NCBI RefSeq assembly: GCF_026210795.1
Contig: NC_089429.1
Span: 62,001 to 126,000 of the forward strand
DNA: 64,000 bases
Direction: 5' to 3'
Origin: Rhizophagus irregularis
Lineage: Eukaryota > Glomeromycota > Glomeromycetes > Glomerales > Glomeraceae
The translations under genes and the position numbers were made by a program. Under the pieces are notes generated by a model. The model searched no databases. It was not told the DNA's origin and was given only the letters and a program-made list of their open reading frames with translations. The first letter of the stretch is position 1; each line of letters begins with the position of its first letter. Positions 39,697 through 52,800 of this stretch are shown piece after piece.

Positions 39697-41814
39697 ATGA
39701 CTACACCTCCAGCTCCTTCTGTTATTAACCCGGATATTCCGCCGCCACTGTGTCCTGTTGTTTCTACTCCCTCTGGAGACCGACCTTTATTTCCCACTAA
39801 TACCGCTGGCACGCCTAACAAACGTTCACGCGTTGTCTCTGATGACGCTATGAATGTTGATATAACTTCACCTTCTGCTTCGACTCCCAACCTTATTTCT
39901 ACCGCTCCCTCAGGTCTTCCTGTCAACAAAGTCCAAGTGATTACCTCTTCTCGTAATACTACTACCCCTGTTGAAACTGTTGACGCTTCCATCCATGCTC
40001 CCTCCAACACTGATGGCAAAGGCAAAGCTGTTGCTTTTGATATCCCAGAACGACGACCATCTCCCGATGGTAATGCTGCTGCTATCAAATCCGCACCCTC
40101 TCGTTATCATGCTGCGGCCTATCTACGTGACGCACCTTACGCGTTTACAGCTAAATTCACCACCAATCGCTCTATGTGTGACGAAGTGGATTGTTCACTC
40201 TCCCGTTATCCCTCTTATGGTGCCCGTGCACGTTGCGACGGATCAGGCAATAACAAAAAGATCCTTGTCTTCTTCAATGATCAGCATGACTATACCGATT
40301 GTGTCAGTTCACCACATGCAGATCTTCTCAATTTAGCCTTTATTTATTATTCCCCTGCAGATGCCAAACTCAATGACGAAGCGAAGTCTTTGTTTGTTAC
40401 TGATATCCCACTTTTCCTAACTGAGACTCAAGTCCGTCAGGCCTTTTCCCGTTATGGCACTGTAACCAAGTGCAAACTTACTCCTCGAAAACACTATTAC
40501 AATAGACATATCCAATTTTCCTCCGCGGACGCAATTACCCAATTTAATGATATTTGGGCGATCGTTTGTCTTGGTAATTCTTTACGCGTCTGTCCGGCAT
40601 CTTATTCAAAATCCCAACGTGATAGCCGCAGAGAACATGTTGCTATCCTTGCCAGCATTCCCAAAAATATTAAAGAAACTGATCTGATAGATATTGCCAC
40701 TCAAGTTAACGCTAAGGCTCTTAACGTTCCTTTATCTATCAATTCATACAAACCTAAACCCTATGCATATTTGAATTTCTCCTCGTTCGAATCTCTTGAG
40801 GCCGCCAAAGAAATGACCGTGGCTTTCCGCGGCAAAGGTTTAACTTGGCACCCTCCTAATGAAGTTCACACTTTATGTCATGTCTGCGGACGTTCGGGTT
40901 GCTCTCCTTCTGTATGTAGCCCTCGCCCTACACGTAAAGTAGACGATCGCCTTAACAAACTTTACTCTCGCTTCAATGCTGGCCCTAGACGTGGCCGTCA
41001 GGATTCACGACAATCACGTGACAACTCTAATTCCCGTTCAAGATCACGTTCCAATTCTCGATCTCGCTATAATAATTCCTCTTCATCCCGCTCTAACAAC
41101 AGCAATAATAATTCTAACACTTCTCGTCCCAATACTCCTCGAAGTAGTAACCGGACTAACAATAATAATAATAATCCCAGAAACAATGAAAATTCCAGAC
41201 CTGCTCAACCTTCGCACAAACCTCATCCTATTATTTCTACAACACCTGCTTCTTCATCTAATGATCCTGCCCCTACGCTTCCTCAACATATTATTGATGA
41301 ATTAAAGGCGCAGATTAAAGAGATCGCTAACACCCTTCATACTCTCGAGGAAACTGTCTCTTGGATGAATGATACTATCACGTCCCATGAATATAGGCTA
41401 TCCGAACTTGAATCAGCGATGAATTATGACAACCCTGGTGACTCTGATTTGTATCCGCCTCGTGATGATTATGAAAATCAGGATCATTCTTATAATAATG
41501 GATGGGATGATGTTTCAACACATGACACAAATTCTGGATTCAACCTTCCTCCCCATACTTCCTCTTCTCTTATGGACGTTTCTCCTGATGCTTCCTTCTC
41601 AGCTTTGGATCCTAGCTCCGTCCTATCAAGACGACATGTCCCCTTACCTGTCTCCCGACCTACTAATATCACCCCCGACGCTAATACTTCCCGTTTGCAA
41701 TCAGAAATTTTTAATGTTACTAATATACAAATGAATCTTTCTGCCCAACTTGATTCAATTATGGAAAAATTGGACTTCTTCTCTCCTTCTAAACCCTCCC
41801 CTTCCAATGATTGA
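39697..41814 (+). CDS. LINE C ORF1: intact RNA-binding protein
   Basis: 705 residues from ATG 39697. The Pro/Ser/Thr-rich N-terminus is followed by two RRM-like folds: KSLFVTDIPLFLTETQVRQA near 230 and KPYAYLNFSSFESLEAAKEM near 354. A zinc knuckle CHVCGRSGCSPSVC lies at about 394-407 with the spacing C-x2-C-x4-C-x4-C, so Cys replaces the usual His. Then come a basic Ser/Arg/Asn-rich stretch (440-510), a predicted coiled coil (IDELKAQIKEIANTLHTLEE, near 535) and a final helix (NLSAQLDSIMEKLDFF). Expected role: LINE RNA binding and transport in cis. The other array copies are broken, so this is the only ORF1 here that could act for them in trans. Confidence 0.9.
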   Translation: MTTPPAPSVINPDIPPPLCPVVSTPSGDRPLFPTNTAGTPNKRSRVVSDDAMNVDITSPSASTPNLISTAPSGLPVNKVQVITSSRNTTTPVETVDASIHAPSNTDGKGKAVAFDIPERRPSPDGNAAAIKSAPSRYHAAAYLRDAPYAFTAKFTTNRSMCDEVDCSLSRYPSYGARARCDGSGNNKKILVFFNDQHDYTDCVSSPHADLLNLAFIYYSPADAKLNDEAKSLFVTDIPLFLTETQVRQAFSRYGTVTKCKLTPRKHYYNRHIQFSSADAITQFNDIWAIVCLGNSLRVCPASYSKSQRDSRREHVAILASIPKNIKETDLIDIATQVNAKALNVPLSINSYKPKPYAYLNFSSFESLEAAKEMTVAFRGKGLTWHPPNEVHTLCHVCGRSGCSPSVCSPRPTRKVDDRLNKLYSRFNAGPRRGRQDSRQSRDNSNSRSRSRSNSRSRYNNSSSSRSNNSNNNSNTSRPNTPRSSNRTNNNNNNPRNNENSRPAQPSHKPHPIISTTPASSSNDPAPTLPQHIIDELKAQIKEIANTLHTLEETVSWMNDTITSHEYRLSELESAMNYDNPGDSDLYPPRDDYENQDHSYNNGWDDVSTHDTNSGFNLPPHTSSSLMDVSPDASFSALDPSSVLSRRHVPLPVSRPTNITPDANTSRLQSEIFNVTNIQMNLSAQLDSIMEKLDFFSPSKPSPSND

Positions 41815-44800
41815 ACACCTATTTATATCGGATGCATCACAGGGATTTCATCCCCCTAATAGTGCGATACCTAATAATAATAGTCCTAATAATCCCTCTT
41901 CTCCTTCCTTTTCTTCCCCTCTTATTAACTTTGGACAAATCAATGTTAATGGATTATGTTCCCCGATTCGACAATTGCATTTGTTAAATTATTTCCTTCA
42001 TTCTTCTTTTGGCGTTTTATCTTTAAATGATACTCGTTTTATTTCCTCTAGTGCTAAATTTATTTATCAAAATGAACATTCCCAACATAATTTTAAGTCC
42101 TATTGGACTCCTTCCCCTTCTAATTCACGACCTCATGATGGTGTTGGTCTTTTACTTCGCCATCCTTTATATAAACATGTTCAGAAAATTGATCCTTGGA
42201 AAGGTCGTCTTTTAAAATTAGATCTTTTTTTCCATCAAACTAAAATTTCCATCATTTCTGTTTACATTCCTCCTTATCACTCTATTCATTATAAAGAACG
42301 TGATGCTATTTTTGCCCAACTTAATTTATGGCTTGATAAAGCCCGTTCTAATAATTACCATGTTGTAATACTTGGTGATCTTAATGCAGATGAAATTTCA
42401 CATTCACATCTTCCTCAACATCATTTAAAAATTGTACGATTACTTTCTTCTCGATATTTTACGGATCATCAATCCCATATCTCATCAATTTCTGGTCCTA
42501 GTCCTACCTTTTATCATCAGAATGGTTCTTCAAGACTTGATTATATTTGGTCATCCCCTGGATTTCCTGCTCCTGGTCTTTTTTCTCAAGTTGAAACTTG
42601 TCCTAAGTTGAATGATAATCAATTTACTGATCACCGTGTACTTATTACGACCTTTGATTTTAGCTCTTGTTTTGCTACTTTAGCTAAAGCTAGATTAAAA
42701 CAAAAAAGCGAACAACGCACCATCTTTCTTTACAAAAATTTGAAAGATGACACTTGGGACAAATTTTCCAATGAAGTAAATTCACGTCTTTAGTTATACT
42801 TGACCACACACCACCCTTCAGTATCTTCACTTTCAGCTCTTTCATTGGACAAACTTTGGCACACTCTTAAACGTTCTATTCTTGGTGGTGCCATTGAATT
42901 TCTACCATTTCAACATGTATCCAATACCCATCACCATAAATATCCTCCTGAGCTTACGATGCTTATTGCTATCAACAAATTCTTGGATAGATTATTGTTC
43001 AAATTGACCACGTCTCGGCCTAGTCGTCCAGCTCAAATTTCACAGATGATTAATTCTTTGTCTACACAACTAATTCTTCTGAAATCTTTTTTAAAAAATT
43101 ATACTATACCTATTTATAGTACGACACCACTTCCTGCTTTTATCAAATTTTTGCGTTCGCAAAAAGCTTTGGTCTCTGCATATCTTTCCACACAATTTCA
43201 TCAACATTGTGTAGATTCCATAGAGTATTATACTGCTCTTAGAGATGAACATTTCTCTACGTCTCCAGGCTCTTTTATTTCTTCAGCCCTATCAGTGGAA
43301 CATCGTTCTATCGTCCTTGATAGAGTTTTGGTGGTTATTGACTCCAAACCCACATTACTTACTGATCCTTTGGATATCAAGCAAGCTGCTATAAAACATT
43401 TCCAATCGGTTGTTACTCCTCCTTTGGTCCAGTATTCTTCTACAGATTCATTTCCTTCACGATGGCAACGAGCATATACTCCTCTTCCTGATATTGATTC
43501 GTCATTATTCAACTCGGTCATGTCTCCTATTCTGGAAGATGAATGGAAGAACACCCTCAATTCCATGCCTAATAACAAGGCCTCCGGTCCTTCCAAAATT
43601 TCTTATGAAATGCTCAAACATCTAACTGGCGAAGCTCTCAACTTATCCCTTGTTTTAGCTAACGCCTGCCTCATTCATGGAGACATCCCTGCTGATTGGC
43701 GTGAAGCGCTTGTTTATCCCATTTTTAAGCCTCATGAATTTGACGCCCAATTAAAGAATACGCGACCTATCACTTTGTTAGAAACCGTATGGAAATGCGT
43801 GGTTAAGTTCGTTACAACTAGACTTTCAAAAATCCTGGCTGACAATCAAGTGCTCCAAGGTGGTAATTTTGCTGGATTGCCAGGTGGTTTCACTGACATT
43901 CCTATTAAGATGCTCGATGCTATTATTCATCAACGACGCTTTGATAAAAGCGATGACCAAGAATTATGGATTGTTTCTCAGGACATTTCTAAGGCCTTTG
44001 ACTCAATTGATTTAAACATGCTTAGACTAGCTTTAATCCGTCTGCATATACCGTCTCTATTGATTAAATTTATCATCAACCTTTTTACTAGACGTAATAA
44101 TAAAATTATTACCCATCATGGTGATACTTCTGGATATAGAGTGAAAATTGGTATTGACCAGGGTGAAATTATTTCTCCATTATTATGGGTTATTTACTTG
44201 GATCCTTGCTTACTACACTTAATCGTGAAGCTTGTGATCCCTTTATTTTGAAATCTTCTGCATTATTGGATTATTCTCCAATTGAATATAAACAACATAA
44301 TCTTCCTGTTTCGCATATTACATTTATGGATGATTCTACTTTAATTGCTTCATCTAAACGAGGAATTGAAGATCGCCTTTCCATTACTGCTGAATTTTAT
44401 ACTCTAAATAATACTCAAGCAAATTCAGCAAAATATATCCTTCTTTCTTCTGAACAATTCTCTCAAACTGTAGAGTTTGATCTTTTTCCGTCTCCTTTAA
44501 TTACAACTTCTACCCTTACTTTAAAGGCTTTAGCCTTATCAACATCTTTCCGTTTTTTAGGGGTTTGGTTCTGCCTTTCGGCTTCCTCTCGCTTTGTTCA
44601 CAACCAAACTACTTCCATGGTTAAAGATATGGCTGCTTTACTTAGTCCTAAAAAGCTTTTGGCTCAACATGTGGCTTATCTTTATAATGTTGTCCTGCTT
44701 CCGAGACTAGAATTTCGCCTACAAACCACATTATTTGCAGAATCCACCATTAATCGCATGGTTTCTCCAATGCTTTCTCTTATTCGTCAAAAGGCTGGTT

Positions 44801-47285
44801 TGGCCTCAGTCACTCCTCTTTCTGCGCTTTTCACACTGTTGCCGTTCTCTATCCAGCAAGCGTTTGGTCGATTTCTATCATCTCATGTGGCTTCATGGCA
44901 AAGAGTTTTCTCTCATCCCTCATTTAAGGTTTTTGCCAATTATATGATTACCTATCTCCAAGGATTTTTGGATTGTGATGCCTGTCCCTCTACTATTGAT
45001 TTGGAACCATGGTCCCATACCTTTTCTTTACGAACACATTCTTTGTTCAATTCTTTATTGTTCTCTTCTCGCTTAAATATCACGTGGTCTTTATTGTTCC
45101 GACCTCTGAGGAAAGATTTACGTCCGGCAATTCCACTCCGGTCTATTTTACCGAACGATTTATTTACTTCCATGAATAAAGTTCGGAAGAAATTTTGCAC
45201 TCGTTTTCTTGCCCAATTGATTACACCGTGTGGCTCTCGACTTCTCCCATGGAAAGATTTACGTTTTCTTAAACGTGTCTCGAACAAAGGATCCGTGCTT
45301 GCTTGGTTTAATTATTTATTTAATCTTGTTGTTATTCCTAATTCATCTTTCTTTTTTATTTTACAAACCATTTAGAATTCCTAATTCCCATACTGTAGCT
45401 TCTATTTCTTTTATAGACATTAGTCGAAATTATTGGTTTAACCCTCAATGGGCTATTTCTTTTAATCGCAATACTAACTCTTTCTTTGTTGGCCGTGTGA
45501 TTACTACCTATCCTGCTCCACGTAACAAAGCTCTTATTTCATATTGGATTGCGTCTTCGGTTGATGATTTGCTTTCTGATTTTACTGCATGCCAAGGTTG
45601 TGCCTCTGCTCTCCCGCGATCCTCTACCTCTAAGACGTTGCTTAAACGTTGTCCTTCTGAAAAGTGCTTCTCTTATGTTCCGTTATCAAGTTTGATCCGT
45701 TATCCTACGAAACCTCGTACTTATATACATGCGGATACTCGCTCGGTTTCACTTTCTGCCTCGTTAGGCTATGCCAAATCTCTTTTATTATTTCATCTTT
45801 TTGCTCCGGATCGGTTACCTTCTACGAATAAACAAGTGCCTAGGATTTCTGATATCCAACTTCCTTCTTTGGTGTCTACACTCTATATTGATGGTTCCTT
45901 CCTTCCTCCTTCTAGTCATCCGGTATCCTCGATGGCTTATGCATGGACTGCTATAGATCCTGATGGATTTATTTTGGAATCCCACTATAATAATATTTTT
46001 TCCATTTTTCATTCTGCTCTACGCTCAGAAATTTTTGCTTTATTGCATGGATTGGACTCCCTCCCTCGAAATTCAAAGATTACTGTCACCACTGATTGTG
46101 CTCAATTACTTTCTTTATGGTCTTTGTATGTGGATGCCCTTTTATTCCCAGAATGCTTAACGAATCCAACCACTTTTTGTGGTTCTCCATTCGCACTATT
46201 ATGTTGCAAAAGAATCTGGATGTTACCTTGATCAAGGTTCCTGCTCATGCTGACGACCCTTTGAATAATCATGTGGATGCATTAGCCAAAGCCGCTCATA
46301 CTGATTCACATCTTTCTTCTTGTCCACAATTGGAATTGATGGCTCCTTGCATTTTACAATTTAATTCCTTACCTGTGGATATGAATATCCGGAAATTTAT
46401 TAGAGATATTTTTAACGCTAAAAGTCTTCTAACTCTTGCTGTATTACCAAGATTTAATTCCTATTCCTCAACTTCTGATATTGATTGGGCTTGCACCAAA
46501 TTTTGTCTCAATAACAATAAACAATTTGCCTCTCATTGGAATGGCCGTTCCGAATTTTGTGGTTTCCGTATCAAACTACTATTAGATATGCTTCCGACGC
46601 TTACAACTCTTCAGAGACGAAAGCCTCATGTTTATAATCCAAGTTGGCTTTGTCCCAATGTAACTCTTTTCCTGAGACTTTAGACCACTTGTGGACTTGT
46701 CCTTATATCTTACCAGAATTTAGCCCTTTAAATACCTTTAAAACACTTTTCTTGGCTCTTCGGACTAATTATCTTGACAAACTCCTTTCCGCGTCATCTT
46801 TAATACCATTACCGGACTCTTTTGCTGCTGCATTTATGGCTCTTGATTGTTGGGATTGTGACCCTCCTTCATTTTCTTGCCTGAGACTCGTACGAGGACT
46901 TATACCGATATCCCTTACAGAATTTCTTGGAACCTATTTTTCTTCATTTACCATATGGTCTATCTTAGATACACCTTTGCACGACTTTCATTTTGACCTT
47001 TATGTCCAAATCTGGTTGTGCCGTTCCATTTTTTTTCATCATTGGGAATTAGCTCAAGGCATTACAAAAAAAATGAAATCGTCAGCTTTTGGGCCTTCTT
47101 CTTTTCTTTGTCCTTCCTCTAACATTCCTCTTGACTCTTCGACACCTTCCTTGGCGACAGCTTCCTTGGATTCCTGGGTTTCTTGGGTTTCCTCTTCTAT
47201 AATCCGTGGGGGATCTTGGATTTCGCAGTTGGATTTTTGGCGCCGCTTAACAGTTCAGCCTCTACTTAGGATTTCTTTTTGGTAA
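41807..47285 (+). pseudogene. LINE C ORF2: endonuclease-RT-RNase H, one stop and four frameshifts
   Basis: ATG 41807 overlaps the ORF1 stop (ATGATTGA). Endonuclease: FGQINVNGL, VILGDLNADE, TDHRVLITTF. RT: QDISKAFDSIDLNMLRLAL, IGIDQGEIISPLLWVIYLD, FMDDSTLIASSKRGIED. RNase H: YIDGSF, LRSEIFALLHGL, TTDCAQL, VDALAKAAH. Zinc: PNVTLF / CNSFPETLDHLWTC. Tail: IIRGGSWISQLDF. Against copies D and E the lesions are TAG at 42791-42793 (from GAG) and one-base changes near 44205, 45370, 46138 and 46652. The total would be about 1820 residues. It cannot make replicase now, but the lesions are few. Confidence 0.9.
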
Positions 47286-47704
47286 CGGATTGGATCTTAG
47301 GACATGCTGGATAGTTGACTCACACTGGCCTTCAAGTAAAGTTGGGGTATGCGTATTCTGTAATAGTTTAGTTTTTCTTTACTTAATTTTATTTTGTTTA
47401 GATTTCTTTACTTGTATGAATCGTGAAGCTAGTTCTTTTTATTTTTTGTTTATTTTCTATATTTGATATTTGTAATATTGTTCGATTTGTTTATTGTACT
47501 TTCGTTTAAAAATAATAATAAAAGATAATGTCATAAGACTGTTTGCTCATAATCACCAAATATGAGGATCATCGCAACTCTTTCCTGAATTTTTGAAAAT
47601 ACTAATAAAATTTATTTTTGAAATTTTTGTTCAAAAATTTCTAAGTGCTCGTTCAAAATACTAATATTTCCACAGTTGCTTTCCTCTTTACTGAGCTTTA
47701 TACT

Positions 47705-49826
47705 ATGTCTACACCTCCAGCTCCTTCTGTTATTAACCCGGATATTCCGCCACCACCACGTCCTGTTGTTTCTACCCCTCTGGAGACCGACCTTTATCTC
47801 CCACTAGTACCGCTGGCGCGCCTAACAAACGTTCACGCGTTGTCTCTGATGACGCTATGAATGTTGATATAACTTCACCCTCTTCTCCTGCTCCCAACCT
47901 TATTTCTACCGTTCCTTCTGGTCTTCCTGTCAACAAAGTCCAAGTGATCACCCCTCCTCTTAATACTACTACTCCTGTTGAAACGGTTGACGCCTCTATC
48001 CATGCTCTTCCAACACCGATGGCAAAGGCAAAGCTGTTGCCTTTGATATCCCAGAATGACGACCATTTCCCGATGGTAATGCTGCTGCTATCAAATCCGC
48101 ACCCTCTCGTTATTATGCTGCGGCCTATCTACGCGACGCGCCTGACGCGTTCAAAGCTAAATTTACCACTAATCGCTCCATGTGTAACGAAGTGGATTGT
48201 TCACTCTCCCGCTATCCCTCTTATGGTGCCCGTGCACGTTGCGACAGGTCAGGCGATAACAAAGAGATCCTTGTCTTCTTTAATAATCAGCATGACTATA
48301 CCGATTGTGTCAGTTCACCACATGCAGATCTTCTCAATTTAGCCTTTATTCATTATTCCCCTGCAGATGCCAAACTCAATGATGAAGCGAAGTCTTTGTT
48401 TGTTACTGATATCCCACTTTTCCTAACCGAGACTTAAGTCCGTCAGGCCTTTTCTCGATATGGCACTGTAATCAAGTGCAAACTTACTTCCCAAAAACAT
48501 TACTACAATAGACATATCCAGTTTTCCTCCGCGGACGTAATTACCCAATTTAATGATATTTGGACGATTATTTGCCTTGGTAATTCTTTACGCGTCTGCC
48601 CGGCGTCTTATTCGAAATCCCAACGCGATAGCCGCAGAGAACATGTTGCTATCCTTGCCGGCATTCCAAAAAATATTAAAGAAGCTGATCTAATAGAAAT
48701 TGCTACTCAAGTTAACGCTAAGGCTCTTAACGTTCCTTTATCTATCAGCTCATACAAGCCTAAACCCTATGTATATTTGAATTTCTTCTCGTTCGAATCT
48801 CTTGAGGTTGCCAAGGAAATGACCGTGGCTTTCCGCGGCAAAGGGTTAACATGGCACCCTCCCAATGAAGCACAAACTTTATGCCATGTTTGTGGGCGTC
48901 CTGGTTGTTCTCCCTTTGTATGTAATCCTCGTCCCACACGGAAAGTGGACGATCGCTTCAACAAGCTTTATTCTCGTTTCAATGCTGGACCTAGATGTGG
49001 TCGTCAGAATTCGCGCCAATCACGTGACAATTCCAACTCCTGTTCAAGATTGCGTTCCAATTCTAGATCCCGCAATAATAATTCCTCGTCATTCCGTTCC
49101 AACAACGACAATAATAATATGAACACTTCTCGTCCCAACACCTCACGCAGTAGCAACCGGCCCAATAACAATAATAATAATATTTCCAAGAACAATGAAA
49201 ATACTTCCGGTTCTGCTCAACCTCCACACAGACCTCATCCTATCAATTCTACATCTCCTACTTCTCCATCTGCCGATTCTGCTCCTACACTTCCTCAACA
49301 TGTTATTGATGAATTAAAGGCATAGATCAAAGAGATCGCTACCACCCTCCACACTCTAAAAAAAACTGTCTCTTGGATGAATGATACTATTACGGCTCAT
49401 AAATATAGGCTATCTGAGCTTGAATCAATGATGAATTATGACAACCCTGGTGACTCTGATTTGTATCCACCTCGTGATGATTATGAAAATCAAAATTATT
49501 CTTATGATAATGGATGGGATGATGCTCCAATCCATGACACGAATTCTGGATTCAATCTTCCTCCCCATACTTCCTCTTCTCTTATGAACGTTTCTCCTGA
49601 TGCTTCCTTCTCAGCTTTGGATCCTAGCTCCGTCCTATCAAGACGACATGTCCCCTTACCTGTCTCCCGACCTACTAATATCACCCCCAACGCTAACACT
49701 TCCTGTTTGCAATCAGAAATTTTTAATGTTACTAATACACAAAAGAATCTTTCTGCCCAACTTGGTTCGATTATGGAAAAATTGGACTCCTTCTCTTTTT
49801 CAAAACCCTCCCCTTCTAATGATTGA
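47705..49826 (+). pseudogene. LINE D ORF1, two frameshifts and two stops
   Basis: ATG 47705. One base is missing near 47780 and again near 48008. CAA became TAA at 48435-48437 and CAG became TAG at 49323-49325. RRM-like blocks, the CHVCGRPGCSPFVC knuckle and the helical C-terminus are recognisable. It ends at TGA 49824-49826, overlapping the ORF2 start. Confidence 0.9.
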
Positions 49827-52800
49827 ACACCAACTTATATCGGGTGTATCACAGGGATTTCACCCTCCTGATAGTGCGATACCTAATAATAATAGTCCTA
49901 ATAATCCCTCTTCTCCTTCTTTTTCTTCCCCTCTTATTAACTTTGGACAAATCAATATTAATGGATTATGTTCCCCTGTCCGACAATTGCATTTGTTAAA
50001 TTATTTCATTCATTCTTCTTTTGGCGTTTTATCTTTAAATGATACTTGTCTTACTTCCTCTAGTGCTAAATTTATTTATCAAAATGAACATTCCCAACAT
50101 AATTTTAAGTCCTATTGGGCTCCTTCCCCCTCTAATTCACGACCACATGATGGTATTGGTCTTTTACTTCGCCATCCTTTACACAAACATGTTCAGAAAA
50201 TTGATCCTTGGAATGGTCATTTATTAAAATTAGATCTTTTTTTTCATCAAACAAAAATTTCTATCATTTCTGTTTACATTCCTCCTTATCACTCTATTCA
50301 TTATAAAGAACGTGATGCTATTTTTGCCCAACTTAATTTATGGCTTGATAAAGCCCGCTCTAATAACTATCACGTAGTCATCCTTGGTGATTTTAATGCA
50401 GATGAATTTTCACATTCACATCTTCCTCAACATCATTTAAAAATTTTACGATCACTTTCTTCTCGATATTTTACGGATCATCAATCCCATATTTCCTCAA
50501 CTTCAGGTCCTAGTCCTACCTTTTATTATCAGAATGGTTCTTCAAGACTTGATTATATTTGGTCATCCCCTGGATTTCCTGCTCCTGGTCTTTTCTCTCA
50601 AGTTGAAACTTGTTCTAATCTGAACAATAATCAATTTACTGATCACCGTGTACTTATAACGGCCTTTGATTTTAGCTCATGTTTCGCTATCTTATCCAAA
50701 GCTCAATTAAAGCAGAAAAGCGAACAACGCACCATCTTTCTTTACAAAAATTTGAAAGATGACACTTGGAACAAATTTTCTAATGAAGTAAACTCACGTC
50801 TTGAGTTATACTTAACCACACACCACCCTTCAGTATCTTCACTTTCAGCTCTTTCATTGGACAAACTTTGGCACGCTCTTAAACGTTCTATTCTTGGTGG
50901 TGCCATTGATTCTCTACCATTCCAACATGTATCCAACACCCATCATCATAAATATCCTCCTGAACTTACAATGCTTATTGCTGTCAACAAATTCTTAGAC
51001 AGATTACTGTTTAAATTGACCACATCTAGGCCTGGTCATCCTGCTCAAATTTTACAAATGATTAATTCTTTACCAACCCAATTAATCCTCCTTAAGTCTC
51101 TTTTAATAGATTATACTATACCTTCTTATAGTACAACACCACTTCCTACTTTTGTCAAATTTTTACGTTCACAAAAAGCTTTGGTTTCAGCTTATCTTTC
51201 TACACAATTTCATCAGCATCGTGTAGACTCCATTGAATATTATACTGCTCTTAGAGATGAACATTTCTCTACATCCCCGGGCTCTTTTATTTCTTCAGCC
51301 CTATCAGTGGAACATCGTTCTATCGTCCTTGATAGAGTTTTGGTTGTTATTGACTCCAAACCCACCTTGCTTACTGATCCCTCAGATATCAAACAAGCTG
51401 CTATTAAACACTTCCAGTCGGTTGTTACTCCTCCTTTGGTCCAGTATTCTTCTACAGATTCATTTCCTCCACGATGGCAACGAGCATATACTCCTCTTCT
51501 AGATATTGATTCGTCCTTATATAACTCGGTTATGTCTCCTATTCTGGCTGATGAATGGAAGAACACTCTCAATTCTATGCCTAATAATAAAGCCTCTGGT
51601 CCTTCCAAGATCTCTTATGAGATGCTCAAACATTTAACTGGAGAAACTTTCAATTTGTCCCTTGTATTAGCCAATGCTTGTCTCATTCATGGAGATATTC
51701 CTGCTGATTGGCGTGAAGCGCTTGTTTACCCCATTCCTAAGCCTCATGAATTTGACGCCCAATTGAAGAATACGCGACCTATCACTCTATTGGAAACAGT
51801 ACGAAAATGTGTGGTTAAGGTCGTTACAACTCGACTTTCAAAAATCCTAGCTGACAATTAAGTGCTCCAAGGTGGTAATTTTGCCGGATTACCTGGCGGC
51901 TCCACCGACATTCCTATTAAGATGCTTGATGCTATTATTCATCAACGACGCTTTGATAAAAGCGATGACCAAGAACTATGGGTTGTTTCTCAGGACATTT
52001 CTAAGGCCTTTGACTCGATTGATTTGAACATGCTTAGACTGGCTTTAATCCGTCTGCATATTCCGTCCTTACTGATTAAATTCATCATTAACCTTTTTAC
52101 AAGACGTAATAATAAAATTATTACCCATCATGGTGATACTCCTGGATATAGAGTTAGAATTGGTATTGACTAGGGCGAAATCATTTCTCCACTACTATGG
52201 GTTATTTATTTAGATCCTTTGCTTACAACACTTAATCGAGAAGCTTGTGATCCCTTTATTTTGAAATCTTCTGCATTATTGGATTATTCTCCAATTGAAT
52301 ATAAACAACACAATCTTCCTGTTTCACATATTACATTTATGGATGATTCTACTTTGATTGCTTCATCTAAACGAGGAATTGAAGATCGCCTTTCCATTAC
52401 TGCTGAATTTTATACTTTAAATAATACTCAAGCAAATTCAGCAAAATATATTCTTCTTTCTTCTGATCAATTTTCTCAAACTGTTGTGTTTGATCTACTC
52501 CCATCTCCTTTAAATACGATTTATACCCTTACTTTAAAGGCGTTAGCCTTATCTACATCTTTTCGGTTTTTAGGTGTTTGGTTTAACCTTTCGGCTTCTT
52601 CTCGTTTTGTTCATAACCAAACAGTTTCCATGGTCAAAGACATGGCCGCTCTACTCAGTCCTAAAAAACTTTTAGCACAACATATAGCCTATCTTTATAA
52701 TGTTGTCCTACTTCTGAGGCTAGAATTTCGCCTACAAACCACGTTATTTGCAGAATCTACCATTAATCGCATGGTTTCTCCAATGCTTTCTCTTATTCGT

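Larger units (their letters stand above)
39558..47548 (+). mobile_element. LINE C: full-length copy, first of the head-to-tail array
   Basis: 7991 bp, from GAGGATCATCGCAACTC to AAGACTGTTTGCTC, bounded by the 15-bp target. A 139-bp 5' leader is followed by ORF1, ORF2 (overlapping ORF1 by 8 nt) and a 3' untranslated region of about 260 bp without poly(A). It is the best-preserved plus-strand copy. Confidence 0.95.
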
